In this document: in pieces, positions 1 through 7,939 of the stretch
Layout of the letters: each line of letters opens with the position of its first letter
Numbering within the stretch: position 1 is the first letter of the stretch
NCBI GenBank assembly: GCA_028872915.1
Contig: JAGWNY010000029.1
Span: forward strand, 1-37,572
DNA from: Verrucomicrobiota bacterium
GTDB taxonomy: Bacteria > Verrucomicrobiota > Verrucomicrobiia > Limisphaerales > UBA11358
Direction: 5' to 3'
Length of the DNA stretch: 37,572 nucleotides
The notes under the pieces: generated by a model
Told to the model about the DNA's origin: nothing
Seen by the model: only the letters and a program-made list of their open reading frames with translations
The model's database searches: none
Program-made: the position numbers and the translations under genes

Positions 1-1
1 C

Positions 2-2830
2 CTCGAGGTGCTGGTCGGGCACAGTAGCACCAGGCCGCTGAAACCGACGGGTTGCGTGTTTGCCAACAACATTCTGGAGGGTTCGGGCACGCTTTACCAG
101 GAAACCAGCGGCTCATCGGTCACGCGCTCCCAAAATATCAGCTATTCCTACAATCCGGGGTTGTCGGGCTTTATCATCGTGGACCCCTTGCTGACGAGCA
201 TCGCGGAGAACAGTTATACGTTGCAAAAGCTTTCCTCCTCCAGTCCCGCGATTGACGCGGCAGACGCGGCTTATTTTCCGTATGTGACCGACGACATGGA
301 CGGCCAGGCGCGCGACAGCGCGCCGGACATCGGCGCCGATGAATTTTCGAGCGCTTCCATCGCGCGCTATCCGTTGACGACCAACGATGTCGGCCCCAAC
401 GCGGTCGAATCCTTCTCGCTGTCGGCCTCGCCGGCGTCGCAGACCAACGGCATTGGGAGCCATAGCGATTATACCGTTACGACAACCGGCGAGCTTGGAT
501 TTCTTGACACGGTGGACTTGAGCGTCAGCGGGCTGCCTTCCGGCGCGACCGCGGCCTTCAGCCCGTCCTCTGTCACGGGTTCAGGCAGTTCCACATTGGA
601 TGTGTTGACGTCGGTCTCGACGCCTGCCGGCAGTTACACGCTGACGGTTACAGGAACCGATACGTCTGATTCCGCACTGAAGCAAACCAATACGGTGACG
701 TTGATTGTGAATACGGGCGCGGGCTTTTCGATTTCAGTCAGTCCGGATTCGCAAACGGTTTCGGGGGGCGGTTCCACGAATTACACCGTGACTGTTTCCA
801 CGAACAGCGCCTTTAGCGGCAGCGTGACGTTTGGCGCGAGCGGTTTGCCGCCGGACACGATTTTTCAGTTCAGCCCGCCGTCGCTTTCGGGGAGCGGGAC
901 CTCGATTTTCAGCGTCACGACTTCCAACAGCGCGCCAGGGGGCATTTATCCGTTAACCATCTCCGGCATGAACGTCGCGGGGACAAACATTGCCAGCGCA
1001 ACGCTGATCGTGGGGCGGACGGGTGGCGCCACGCTCATCTGGAATTCGACGGGCAGCAGTCTTTGGGACGTGACGAATTCGGCGAATTGGCTCAATGTGG
1101 GCGCCAACGCCCGCGATCAGTTTTACAATGGCGACAATGTCACCTTCAATGACACGGCTTCCGTGACTGCCATTGCCATTCCCGCGGGCGTGGCGGCGCT
1201 GCCTTCGGCGATTACCAACAATTCGGACGCCAACAACTTCAGTATTTCCGGGTCGGGCAAAATCAGCGGTTCGACGGCCCTGGTCAAAGAGGGCACGAGC
1301 ACGCTGACGTTGGGCACGATCAATGATTTTACGGGCGGCGTGATCGTATTGAACGGGATATTGAGGCCGACCTGCACGAACGCCGTTGGCGCGACGGGTG
1401 GAAACGTGACGGTCCAGAATGGCGGCACCCTGGACCTGAACGGCGTGAATCTTGCGGGCCAGTTGATTACGGTCTCCGGGACGGGCTTTACGAACGGTGG
1501 CGCCATCATCAATGACGGCTCCCAACAAACCGTTGCCTTTCACAACGTCACCCTCGCTGGAGACAGCACGTTTGGCGGCACGGGCCGTTGGGACATTCGG
1601 GGCAGCGGGGGCGCTGCCAGTCTCAACACGACGCCGGCCGGCTCGGCCTTCAACATCACCAAAGTTGGCACGAACCAGGTATCGCTTGTCGGCGTCACGA
1701 CGATTGATTCGGCGATCGCCAATATAGACATTCAGCAGGGAACATTTGCGCTGCAGACGTCCACGGCACAGGTGGGCGCGCCATCGGGAACGATCACGGT
1801 TCATGGCGGCGCGACGCTTGACTTCTACAACCTCACCACGCCGTTGAATAAAAATATTGTGATTGAAGACGGCGGAATGGTTTACAATGAAAAGGGTCCC
1901 AGCTATATCGGCGGCGGCGCCACGCTGACGCTTCAGGGGAATGCAATTTTCAACGTGGTTTCCAACGGCTCGCCGCCGAGCCTGAATTGCAGCAACGCCA
2001 TCAGCGGTCCCGGCGCTTTGATCCTCACAAATAACGGGGCGCTGACGCTTGCCGCCCCAAACGACTATACCGGGAGCACGCTGGTGGAAAGCGGCACATT
2101 GGCTCTCACGGGCTTGGGGTCCGTTTCGGGCAGCGCCTTTATCAATGTCCTTGCCGGAGCCACATTGGATGCCAGCGGGCGGGTGGACAACACCTTGACG
2201 ATGGAATCCGGCCAGACCCTGGCCGGCGCCGGCACGGTTCAGGGCAATTTGCAGGTGAACCAAGGAGCGACGTTGTTGCCGGGCGGCTCCGGGGCCGGTG
2301 TCCTGACGATTCAAGGGCAAACCGCGGGGCTGAACGGCAGGGTTTCCATCACGCTCAACGCCTCCGCGGCGACGAACAACGCGCTTTCGGCGCAGGGCGC
2401 GATTGATTACGGCGGCACGCTCGCGCTGACGAACGCGGGCGGCGCGCTGACGGCAACCGACACGTTCAAATTATTCAATGCCGTTTCTTACAACGGCGCT
2501 TTTACGAACATCACGCCCGCCATTCCGGCCCTGAACCTCGCATGGGATACCAGCACCCTGGATACGGACGGGACGCTGCGCATTGCGGCCGCGCCAACGC
2601 CGGCGCCCGAGTTTACGGGTTTGGCGGCCAATGGAAGCAACCTCATTATGAGCGGAAGCAACGGCGTGCCGGATTGGCCCTATGTCGTGCTTATTTCCAC
2701 CAACATATCCCGGCCCTTCGGCCAATGGACGCCCATCGTTACGAATACGTTTGATGGCAAAGGCGATTTCGTCTTCACCAATTGGTCATCGGGCGGCAAC
2801 CCGGTCTTTTACCTCCTGAAACTGCAATGA
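2..2830 (+). CDS. Secreted polysaccharide-lyase-like/beta-helix protein with Ig-like and autotransporter-type repeats (5' partial)
   Basis: The frame is open to the left edge, so the start lies outside the window; 942 residues are visible. Residues 1 to about 135 look like the end of a right-handed beta-helix polysaccharide lyase. The SPAIDAA, DDMDGQARDSAPDIGADEF and YPLTTNDVGPNA strings resemble the C-terminus of PL6 (chondroitinase B/alginate lyase) proteins, but the catalytic part is not visible. Two Ig-like repeats follow (SFSLSASP and GFSISVSP, each with a GLP motif), then a long stretch of autotransporter-associated beta-strand repeats (TALVKEGTSTLTLG, NDYTGSTLVESGTLAL). The protein ends in a module of about 75 residues (WPYVVLISTN...QWTPI...FYLLKL) that is also found in two other proteins of the window. 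No beta-barrel is present. Such proteins are expected outside the cell or on its surface. The lyase family call is tentative; the repeat calls are firm. Confidence 0.75.
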   Translation, partial: LEVLVGHSSTRPLKPTGCVFANNILEGSGTLYQETSGSSVTRSQNISYSYNPGLSGFIIVDPLLTSIAENSYTLQKLSSSSPAIDAADAAYFPYVTDDMDGQARDSAPDIGADEFSSASIARYPLTTNDVGPNAVESFSLSASPASQTNGIGSHSDYTVTTTGELGFLDTVDLSVSGLPSGATAAFSPSSVTGSGSSTLDVLTSVSTPAGSYTLTVTGTDTSDSALKQTNTVTLIVNTGAGFSISVSPDSQTVSGGGSTNYTVTVSTNSAFSGSVTFGASGLPPDTIFQFSPPSLSGSGTSIFSVTTSNSAPGGIYPLTISGMNVAGTNIASATLIVGRTGGATLIWNSTGSSLWDVTNSANWLNVGANARDQFYNGDNVTFNDTASVTAIAIPAGVAALPSAITNNSDANNFSISGSGKISGSTALVKEGTSTLTLGTINDFTGGVIVLNGILRPTCTNAVGATGGNVTVQNGGTLDLNGVNLAGQLITVSGTGFTNGGAIINDGSQQTVAFHNVTLAGDSTFGGTGRWDIRGSGGAASLNTTPAGSAFNITKVGTNQVSLVGVTTIDSAIANIDIQQGTFALQTSTAQVGAPSGTITVHGGATLDFYNLTTPLNKNIVIEDGGMVYNEKGPSYIGGGATLTLQGNAIFNVVSNGSPPSLNCSNAISGPGALILTNNGALTLAAPNDYTGSTLVESGTLALTGLGSVSGSAFINVLAGATLDASGRVDNTLTMESGQTLAGAGTVQGNLQVNQGATLLPGGSGAGVLTIQGQTAGLNGRVSITLNASAATNNALSAQGAIDYGGTLALTNAGGALTATDTFKLFNAVSYNGAFTNITPAIPALNLAWDTSTLDTDGTLRIAAAPTPAPEFTGLAANGSNLIMSGSNGVPDWPYVVLISTNISRPFGQWTPIVTNTFDGKGDFVFTNWSSGGNPVFYLLKLQ

Positions 2831-3194
2831 TGGCTGCGCCGGAACGCTTGCCGCCGTGGATGAAGGCGTGAGCGGTCAGGATTTCTGCAACGGCACGCAC
2901 GCCGATTGGCACGGGCCGACGAGGGTTTCCCCGGCCAGATCGAGGCGGCGCCCGCGCCAAACCTGCGTGGTCTCCGCCTGACATGGAAGTTGTGTTGGAC
3001 GAACCTCCATCGCGCGGGCCGTTGAGCGGACCGGCCGCCGCCTTGAAATACGGGCGCACGACTCACGTGCTCGCCCTGGCGGTTGATTTGCCACGAATGA
3101 CCTCCGCGCATTTGAAACGTCTCTGGTCGCTCGCCGGCTTCGTTTGTTCCACCCATCATGGATCTTTTCGCCCTACGAGTCGAAGGAGGGGAAA
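2831..3194. other. Intergenic region, 364 bp
   Basis: This lies between the end of the repeat protein and the reverse-strand tRNA. Open frames on both strands cross it, but none has a recognisable domain, and several run through the tRNA gene. No clear hairpin with a T-run was seen after the stop codon. Confidence 0.5.
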
Positions 3195-3272
3195 TGGTCG
3201 GAGCGACAGGATTTGAACCTGCGACGTCTTGCTCCCAAAGCAAGTGCTCTAGCCAGGCTGAGCTACGCTCCG
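3195..3272 (-). tRNA. tRNA-Pro (anticodon TGG)
   Basis: The reverse strand folds into a complete cloverleaf. The acceptor stem is CGGAGCG/CGCTCCG, the D-arm GCTC/GAGC, and the anticodon stem CTTGC/GCAAG with the seven-base loop TTTGGGA, giving anticodon TGG. The variable loop has five bases and the T-arm is GCAGG-TTCAAAT-CCTGT. The discriminator base is A, and the CCA tail is encoded at 3195-3197. This tRNA reads CCA and probably other proline codons. The gene stands alone between two convergently placed genes. Confidence 0.97.
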
Positions 3273-3370
3273 ATGCCTCCATGATTGCAGGAACCGGCGT
3301 TGGCGCAAGAGTTTTGATGCGTGCGCAATTGCTTTGCGCCGTGGGTATGGGATGTTAAATTGTCCGCATC

Positions 3371-4630
3371 ATGGAAACCGAAGCGCCTGTCGCGCAAAAA
3401 AAGATCAACCTTCGCCGGCCCGACATCATGGAAACGGTCCAGGCGCAGGTGCTGTCTCATTACCGCAGCGAATTGGTGGAGCGCATCCGCGCCGGCGGGG
3501 GGGTGCTTTCGGCGGGAAACATGACCGTCAAGCTCGCCAAGGAATTCGGATTTTGTTACGGTGTCGAACGCGCCATAGACCTTGCCTATGCGGCCCGGCG
3601 CTATTTTTCCAGCGCCTCGCCCGACACGCCCATCTATCTTTTGGGGGAAATCATCCACAACCCCGAGGTCAACGACCAAATCCGCAACATGGGCATTAAG
3701 ATCATTTCGCCCAAACCCACGGACGCGGAACTGGCGCGATTGGAGAGCGGCGACGCCGTGATTATTCCGGCGTTTGGAACGGAGGTCGGCACCCGCAAGA
3801 AGCTGGAAGAAAAAGGGTGCGTGCTGGTGGACACGACCTGCGGCGACGTGATGAGCGTGTGGAAACGCGTGCGCCAATATTCGAAGGAAAACGTCACCAG
3901 CATCATTCATGGCAAGGCCATGCATGAAGAAACCAAGGCCACCACGTCCCAGGCGCGGGCCTACGGCAGCGGCCATTATCTGGTGGTCTTCAACCTGGAC
4001 GAAACGGACGACGTGTGCCGCTACATTTTAAACGGAGGCGACAAACGCGAATTTCTGGAAAAGTTCAAGGGCGCGTATTCCGCAGGGTTCGATCCAGACA
4101 TCCATTTGCAGGCGGTCGGCGTGGCGAATCAGACCACCATGCTGCGGGGAGAAACCGAGGAAGTCCAGCGCCGCATCCGGGCCGCGATGGTCCAAAAACA
4201 TGGTGCTCTGGAGATCGAAAACCATTTTCGCTTCTTCGATACCATTTGCGGCGCAACCCAGGACCGCCAGGATGCCCTTGAAAAACTGCTGTGCGAACCC
4301 ATGGATTTGCTCATCGTCGTGGGCGGCTACAATTCCTCCAACACATCGCACCTGGCCGAAATGGGCGAAGCGAAACTACCCACATTTTTCATCAAAAACG
4401 CGGCGAAAATGGTTTCGGAAAAACTCATCCGCCATTACAACCAACATATCCGGGAAGAAATGGAAACACAGAACTGGCTGCCGGAAGGCAAAGTCACCGT
4501 GGGCGTCACGGCCGGAGCAAGCTGTCCCAACAACCTGATTGAAGAAACCATCCGGCGGCTGTTCGCATTGCGTGGGATAGCAGTCCATGAACTGCTTGGA
4601 AAAAATGATTCTTTTGGTGTTGACAAATGA
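3371..4630 (+). CDS. ispH: 4-hydroxy-3-methylbut-2-enyl diphosphate reductase (IspH/LytB), long form
   Basis: This is the last enzyme of the MEP isoprenoid pathway. It reduces HMBPP to IPP and DMAPP with a [4Fe-4S] cluster. The three cluster cysteines are visible: Cys62 in EFGFCYGVERA, Cys157 in DTTCGDV and Cys385 in AGASCPNN. The substrate-contact motifs HGKAMHEET and GGYNSSNTSHL are also present. At 419 residues it is about 100 longer than the E. coli enzyme and matches the long cyanobacterial/plant-type form, including the N-terminal extension before the first cysteine. The ATG at 3371 was chosen because the INLRRPDIMETVQ extension looks conserved in related long forms (from memory); a second ATG at 3428 is possible. 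The gene lies directly upstream of the vapBC pair. Its last codons contain a TTGACA that may act as the -35 box of that pair. Confidence 0.95.
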   Translation: METEAPVAQKKINLRRPDIMETVQAQVLSHYRSELVERIRAGGGVLSAGNMTVKLAKEFGFCYGVERAIDLAYAARRYFSSASPDTPIYLLGEIIHNPEVNDQIRNMGIKIISPKPTDAELARLESGDAVIIPAFGTEVGTRKKLEEKGCVLVDTTCGDVMSVWKRVRQYSKENVTSIIHGKAMHEETKATTSQARAYGSGHYLVVFNLDETDDVCRYILNGGDKREFLEKFKGAYSAGFDPDIHLQAVGVANQTTMLRGETEEVQRRIRAAMVQKHGALEIENHFRFFDTICGATQDRQDALEKLLCEPMDLLIVVGGYNSSNTSHLAEMGEAKLPTFFIKNAAKMVSEKLIRHYNQHIREEMETQNWLPEGKVTVGVTAGASCPNNLIEETIRRLFALRGIAVHELLGKNDSFGVDK

Positions 4631-4655
4631 GGGGGAATACAACATTTTGAATGGC

Positions 4656-4862
4656 ATGAGGATGACAGTTGAGTTGGACGAGAAGACATTGGCCGAATTG
4701 TTGAAAGTGACCGGGATGAAAAAAAACAGCCCGGCCGTGGCGTTCGCCGTGCGCGAATTCGTGAATCGAAAGAAAGCGCGGGAGTTTGGCATGATGTTGA
4801 GGGAAGGCAGGTTCGATTATCCAACCGCGAACGAAGAAGCGGAAGCGCGGCAGGACATTTGA
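4656..4862 (+). CDS. vapB: VapB-type antitoxin
   Basis: This small protein starts MRMTVELDEKTLAELL, and is followed by a helix and NSPAVAFAVREFVNRKK. That is the ribbon-helix-helix pattern of VapB/DUF2191-type antitoxins that pair with PIN toxins. It would repress its own promoter and neutralise the toxin through the C-terminal tail. The start is uncertain. ATGs at 4656 and 4662 fit the family best. A TTG at 4647 has a GAGGGGG stretch about 10 nt upstream. An ATG at 4587 would overlap ispH by 44 nt and add residues that do not look family-like. The stop lies 14 nt before the toxin ATG, or overlaps a possible TTG start by 4 nt, so the two genes are coupled. Confidence 0.82.
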   Translation: MRMTVELDEKTLAELLKVTGMKKNSPAVAFAVREFVNRKKAREFGMMLREGRFDYPTANEEAEARQDI

Positions 4863-4876
4863 CCCATTTCAAGAAC

Positions 4877-5296
4877 ATGGTTCTGGTGGATTCATCGGTC
4901 TGGATAGAAGCATTGCGGCGTGAAGGACGGCTGGAAGTGAAAGTGACCCTCCAGGGACTTCTCGAAGAGTACGAGGCGACCTGGTGCGGTCCGGTGAAAT
5001 TGGAAGTATTGGGAGGGGCACGGCAGCAGGATCGGGAGAGGTTGGAGGCGCACTTCAGTTGCATTCCGTATTACCAGATGAAGGAGCCGTCGTGGGAGGC
5101 GGCGAAAAATCTGGCGTGGCGTTTGCGCGATCGCGGCTGTTTGACGCCGTGGAACGACGTGTTGATTGCCGCCCTCTCGGTCGAGGCTGACTGCCGGATT
5201 TACGCCGTGGACAAACATTTTGAAATGATGCGCAACGCCGGCGCCGGCATCCGGCTTTACGCGGGGGGCTACGGCGGGGCATACAATCCGAATTGA
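4877..5296 (+). CDS. vapC: VapC-type PIN-domain ribonuclease toxin
   Basis: This is a 139-aa PIN domain. The acidic metal-binding residues are in place: Asp5 in VLVDSSVWIE, a Glu in GPVKLEVLGG, an Asp in TPWNDVLIAAL and an Asp in IYAVDKHFEMM. VapC toxins cleave specific RNAs, often tRNA or rRNA, in a Mg2+-dependent way and are held inactive by VapB. The ATG at 4877 puts the first strand at the N-terminus as usual. A TTG at 4859 would overlap the antitoxin stop and add six residues. The pair sits between housekeeping genes, a common place for small chromosomal toxin-antitoxin modules. Confidence 0.88.
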   Translation: MVLVDSSVWIEALRREGRLEVKVTLQGLLEEYEATWCGPVKLEVLGGARQQDRERLEAHFSCIPYYQMKEPSWEAAKNLAWRLRDRGCLTPWNDVLIAALSVEADCRIYAVDKHFEMMRNAGAGIRLYAGGYGGAYNPN

Positions 5297-5395
5297 AAAC
5301 GTTTGGGTGGCTTCGAAAGCCGGCCATATTTTGCGGCGCGATTTGAGGATTTTGGCCTTTAGCCTTCCGCATCCACGCCTTATACATTGGCTGTC

Positions 5396-6550
5396 ATGCC
5401 GCGCACGCGACAGGAACTTGAACAAATCGAACGGACCATCCTCGCGCCGATGGCCCAGTTCAGCGGCGACACCCGCGGTCGCGAGCATACCGAAGAGCCG
5501 CCGGCCTGGCGGACACATTATCAGCGCGACCGGGACCGCGTGATCCATTCGCGCGCTTTCCGCCGCCTGGAATACAAGACCCAGGTTTTTCTGAATGGGA
5601 CCGGCGACCATCTGCGCACCCGGCTCACGCACACCATTGAAGTGTCCGCCGTGGCGCGCAACGTCGCCAGCGCGTTGAAATTAAACTCCGACCTTGCCGA
5701 AACCATTGCGCTGGCGCACGACCTGGGCCATTCGCCCTTTGGACACAAGGGCGAAACGGCGCTGGCGCGGCTGATGCGGGGCCGCGGCGGTTTTGAACAC
5801 AACCAGCACAGCCTGCGCATCGTCGAGAAATTGGAGCAGAAGTATCCTGATTTTCCGGGTCTGAACCTGACCTGGGAAGTCCGCGAAGGATTGGCGAAAC
5901 ATCAGACTTCTTACGACCATCCGGACCGGCGCAAAGGATTTGACGCGCGAAATTCATCGCTGGAAGCGCAGATCGCCAACGTGGCCGATGAAATTACCTA
6001 TTACAGCCACGATTTGGACGACGGCCTGGATTCGGGCCTGCTTTCGGAAAAAGACCTTATTCGCCACGTCCGTCTTTTTGCCCAAGCCGCGCGTTTGGTG
6101 GCCCGAAAACACGGCCCATTGGCGGAGGAATGCCGCCGCTATTTCACCATCCGAACCATCATTGACCTTCAAATTCATGACGTGGTGGAAAATAGCGAAC
6201 GCCTGATCGCCGATGCGCGCGTCCGTTCCGCGGATGATGCCCGGCGTTGCGCCAAACCGCTGGTCCAGCACAGCGCGGGCTGCCGCCGCGACAACCTGGG
6301 TCTGCGCGATTACCTTTACCAAAACCTTTACAACAATCCGGCTGTTTCCCAACCCAACCAGCGGGCAGTCAACATGCTGGCGCGGCTCTTCAATTATTAT
6401 CTGCAGCGCCCCTCCGAAATTGGGGAAAGCTCCCGGCAACGCGTCAAAAAGGCCGGCTTGCGGCGCGCCGTGTGCGATTACATCGCCGGCATGACCGACC
6501 GTTACGTCATGCAGGAATACGCGCGAATTTTTGGGGCGGGCATTGTTTGA
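5396..6550 (+). CDS. dgt: Deoxyguanosinetriphosphate triphosphohydrolase-like protein (HD domain)
   Basis: This 384-aa protein is of the dGTPase type, which hydrolyses dNTPs to nucleosides and triphosphate. The HD-superfamily metal ligands are clear: the His in RTRLTHTIEV, AHDLGHSPFGHKGE with the paired His-Asp, and a downstream Asp in ITYYSHDLDDGL. The N-terminal pattern YQRDRDRVIHSRAFRRLEYKTQVF is typical of the shorter dGTPase-like subfamily rather than E. coli Dgt (about 505 aa). The ATG at 5396 was chosen over an in-frame TTG nine bases upstream. The gene converges on folK with 12 bp between the stops. Confidence 0.9.
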   Translation: MPRTRQELEQIERTILAPMAQFSGDTRGREHTEEPPAWRTHYQRDRDRVIHSRAFRRLEYKTQVFLNGTGDHLRTRLTHTIEVSAVARNVASALKLNSDLAETIALAHDLGHSPFGHKGETALARLMRGRGGFEHNQHSLRIVEKLEQKYPDFPGLNLTWEVREGLAKHQTSYDHPDRRKGFDARNSSLEAQIANVADEITYYSHDLDDGLDSGLLSEKDLIRHVRLFAQAARLVARKHGPLAEECRRYFTIRTIIDLQIHDVVENSERLIADARVRSADDARRCAKPLVQHSAGCRRDNLGLRDYLYQNLYNNPAVSQPNQRAVNMLARLFNYYLQRPSEIGESSRQRVKKAGLRRAVCDYIAGMTDRYVMQEYARIFGAGIV

Positions 6551-6562
6551 GGCCTCGTCCGA

Positions 6563-7066
6563 TCAAAGTGGCGCAAGCGTCTCATCGGAGGTGATGGCCG
6601 CAAGCAATTGGCGGACAGTCCGGGTTTGGCCCGGCAAAATGAAATCCGGGGCAATTTCGGCCAGCGGTTGAAGGACGAATTTTCGCAAATGCGCCCGCGG
6701 ATGCGGTAGCGTCAATGTTGCCGATTGACAGGCTTCGTCGCCAAAGGCCAGCAAATCCAGGTCCAGCGGGCGGGGCGCATTCAAGGCGGGTGCCGGCGCG
6801 CGCCCAAAATCTTTTTCCAACGCCTGCAATTTCCCGAGCAGCGAATGCGCCGTTTCGCACGGGCGCGGAATCAGGCCGATGACGGCGTTTACGAAATCCG
6901 GCGAACCGGGCGGACAAAGGACGGGCGAGGTGCGCCACAGAGACGACCTTAAAACCGGCTGATCGGAAAACTGTTCCAGGCGCGACATGGCATCGAGGAT
7001 AATTTTTCGGGAGTCACCGAGATTGGAGCCGAGGGCGATGAAGGCGATGTTCGATTTGGCGTTCAC
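6563..7066 (-). CDS. folK: 2-amino-4-hydroxy-6-hydroxymethyldihydropteridine pyrophosphokinase (HPPK)
   Basis: This folate-pathway enzyme transfers pyrophosphate from ATP to 6-hydroxymethyl-dihydropterin. The 167-aa protein carries the family landmarks: IALGSNLGDS near the N-terminus, the RTSP segment, the signature APRPLDLDLLAFGD, and LPHPRAHLRKFVLQPLAEIAP. It is the third gene of the reverse-strand run dapA-dapB-folK and starts 20 bp after dapB ends, so co-transcription is likely. Folate and lysine genes side by side suggest a general biosynthetic operon rather than one pathway. Confidence 0.94.
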   Translation of the reverse strand: MNAKSNIAFIALGSNLGDSRKIILDAMSRLEQFSDQPVLRSSLWRTSPVLCPPGSPDFVNAVIGLIPRPCETAHSLLGKLQALEKDFGRAPAPALNAPRPLDLDLLAFGDEACQSATLTLPHPRAHLRKFVLQPLAEIAPDFILPGQTRTVRQLLAAITSDETLAPL

Positions 7067-7086
7067 GCACTCACATGCCAGACGCG

Positions 7087-7818
7087 TTATCGAAGACCGA
7101 GCACGTCCTGCATGTCGTAAAGGCCTGGTTTTTGGCCGGCCACCCAGACGGCCGCGCGCAATGCGCCATTGGCAAAAGCATCACGGCTCGATGCCCTGTG
7201 GGTCAGTTCGAGACGTTCGCCGGCGTTGGCAAAAATCACCGTGTGATCGCCGACCACGTCGCCGCCGCGCAGCGCGTGGATGCCGATCTCTCCCGGCGCG
7301 CGTTCCGCCATGCCTGACCGGCCGTGGCGCGCCACTTTTTCCAGCGATTGCCGGCGCGTTGCGGCGAGAATCTCGGCCAGGGTTCGGGCCGTGCCGCTGG
7401 GCGCGTCCTTCTTCATCCGATGATGCATTTCAACGATTTCCAGGTCGAAATCCGGCCCCAAAATCTCCGCCGCTTTGCGTGTCAGCCAAAAAAGCGCGTT
7501 GACACCCGTGGAAAAGTTGGCGGTCCAGACGATGGGAATGGCGGATTTCCAGCGTTCGACGGTGTTTCTTTCCATTTCCGAATGACCGGTCGTGCCAATG
7601 ACGACCGCTTTTCTTTTTTTAGCGCAAAGTTCGAGGATGGCCGGGGTTGCGTCGTGGGCGCTGAAATCAACCACCACGTCGCCGCCGTCCAGCGCCGCCG
7701 CCAGATCGTCGCCCTGGTCAATTCGCCCCGCGACGGCCACGCCGGGAAAATTTTTGGCGCAGGCGGCGACCGCCTGTCCCATGCGCCCTTTGGCGCCTGT
7801 AATAATCATTCGGAGCAT
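7087..7818 (-). CDS. dapB: 4-hydroxy-tetrahydrodipicolinate reductase
   Basis: This is the second dedicated step of the diaminopimelate/lysine pathway, which also feeds peptidoglycan. The NAD(P)H-binding loop is ITGAKGRMGQAV and the catalytic/substrate segment is EMHHRMKKDAPSGTA, the DapB signature. VDFSAHDAT and GTTGHSE are also as expected. Length is 243 aa, slightly short of the E. coli enzyme (273). The start at 7818 gives MLRMIITGAKG; an ATG at 7809 (MIITGAKG) is equally plausible. It follows dapA, and the roughly 115-bp gap between them is mostly a 9-bp tandem repeat. Confidence 0.94.
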   Translation of the reverse strand: MLRMIITGAKGRMGQAVAACAKNFPGVAVAGRIDQGDDLAAALDGGDVVVDFSAHDATPAILELCAKKRKAVVIGTTGHSEMERNTVERWKSAIPIVWTANFSTGVNALFWLTRKAAEILGPDFDLEIVEMHHRMKKDAPSGTARTLAEILAATRRQSLEKVARHGRSGMAERAPGEIGIHALRGGDVVGDHTVIFANAGERLELTHRASSRDAFANGALRAAVWVAGQKPGLYDMQDVLGLR

Positions 7819-7855
7819 GGATGAAAACTCAAGGGGTAAAAACTTTTTTTTGACT

Positions 7856-7939
7856 CAAATCACTTAAAATCACTTCAATCATTTCAATCACTTCAATCAT
7901 TTCAATCACTTCGATCACTTAAAATCACTTCGATCACTT
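7856..7939 (-). repeat. 9-bp tandem repeat (consensus AAGTGATTG) between dapA and dapB
   Basis: Read on the reverse strand, nine units can be laid end to end, six of 9 bp and three of 10 bp. The core is AAGTGATTG with AAATGATTG, AAGTGATCG and AAGTGATTTT variants. The AAGTGATTG and AAATGATTG forms alternate in the middle, giving a higher-order 18-bp period. The first unit supplies the dapA stop codon (AAG TGA), so changes in copy number would alter the dapA-dapB spacer but not either protein. Confidence 0.93.

Noticed and set aside
953..2320. 455-aa open frame on the reverse strand
   Set aside because: It is antisense to the repeat protein and rich in Arg, Ala and Gly, as expected of a shadow frame in GC-rich repeats; no domain or signal is visible.
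2876..3094. 72-aa reverse frame with the phrase DLAGETLVGPCQSACVPLQ
   Set aside because: It reads somewhat like a protein fragment, but no family is recognised and there is no start site or neighbour to support it.
2809..3358. Open frames through the tRNA-Pro gene (for example the one reading ERSSAWLEHLLWEQDVAGSNP)
   Set aside because: These are translations of the tRNA, a well-known source of false proteins.
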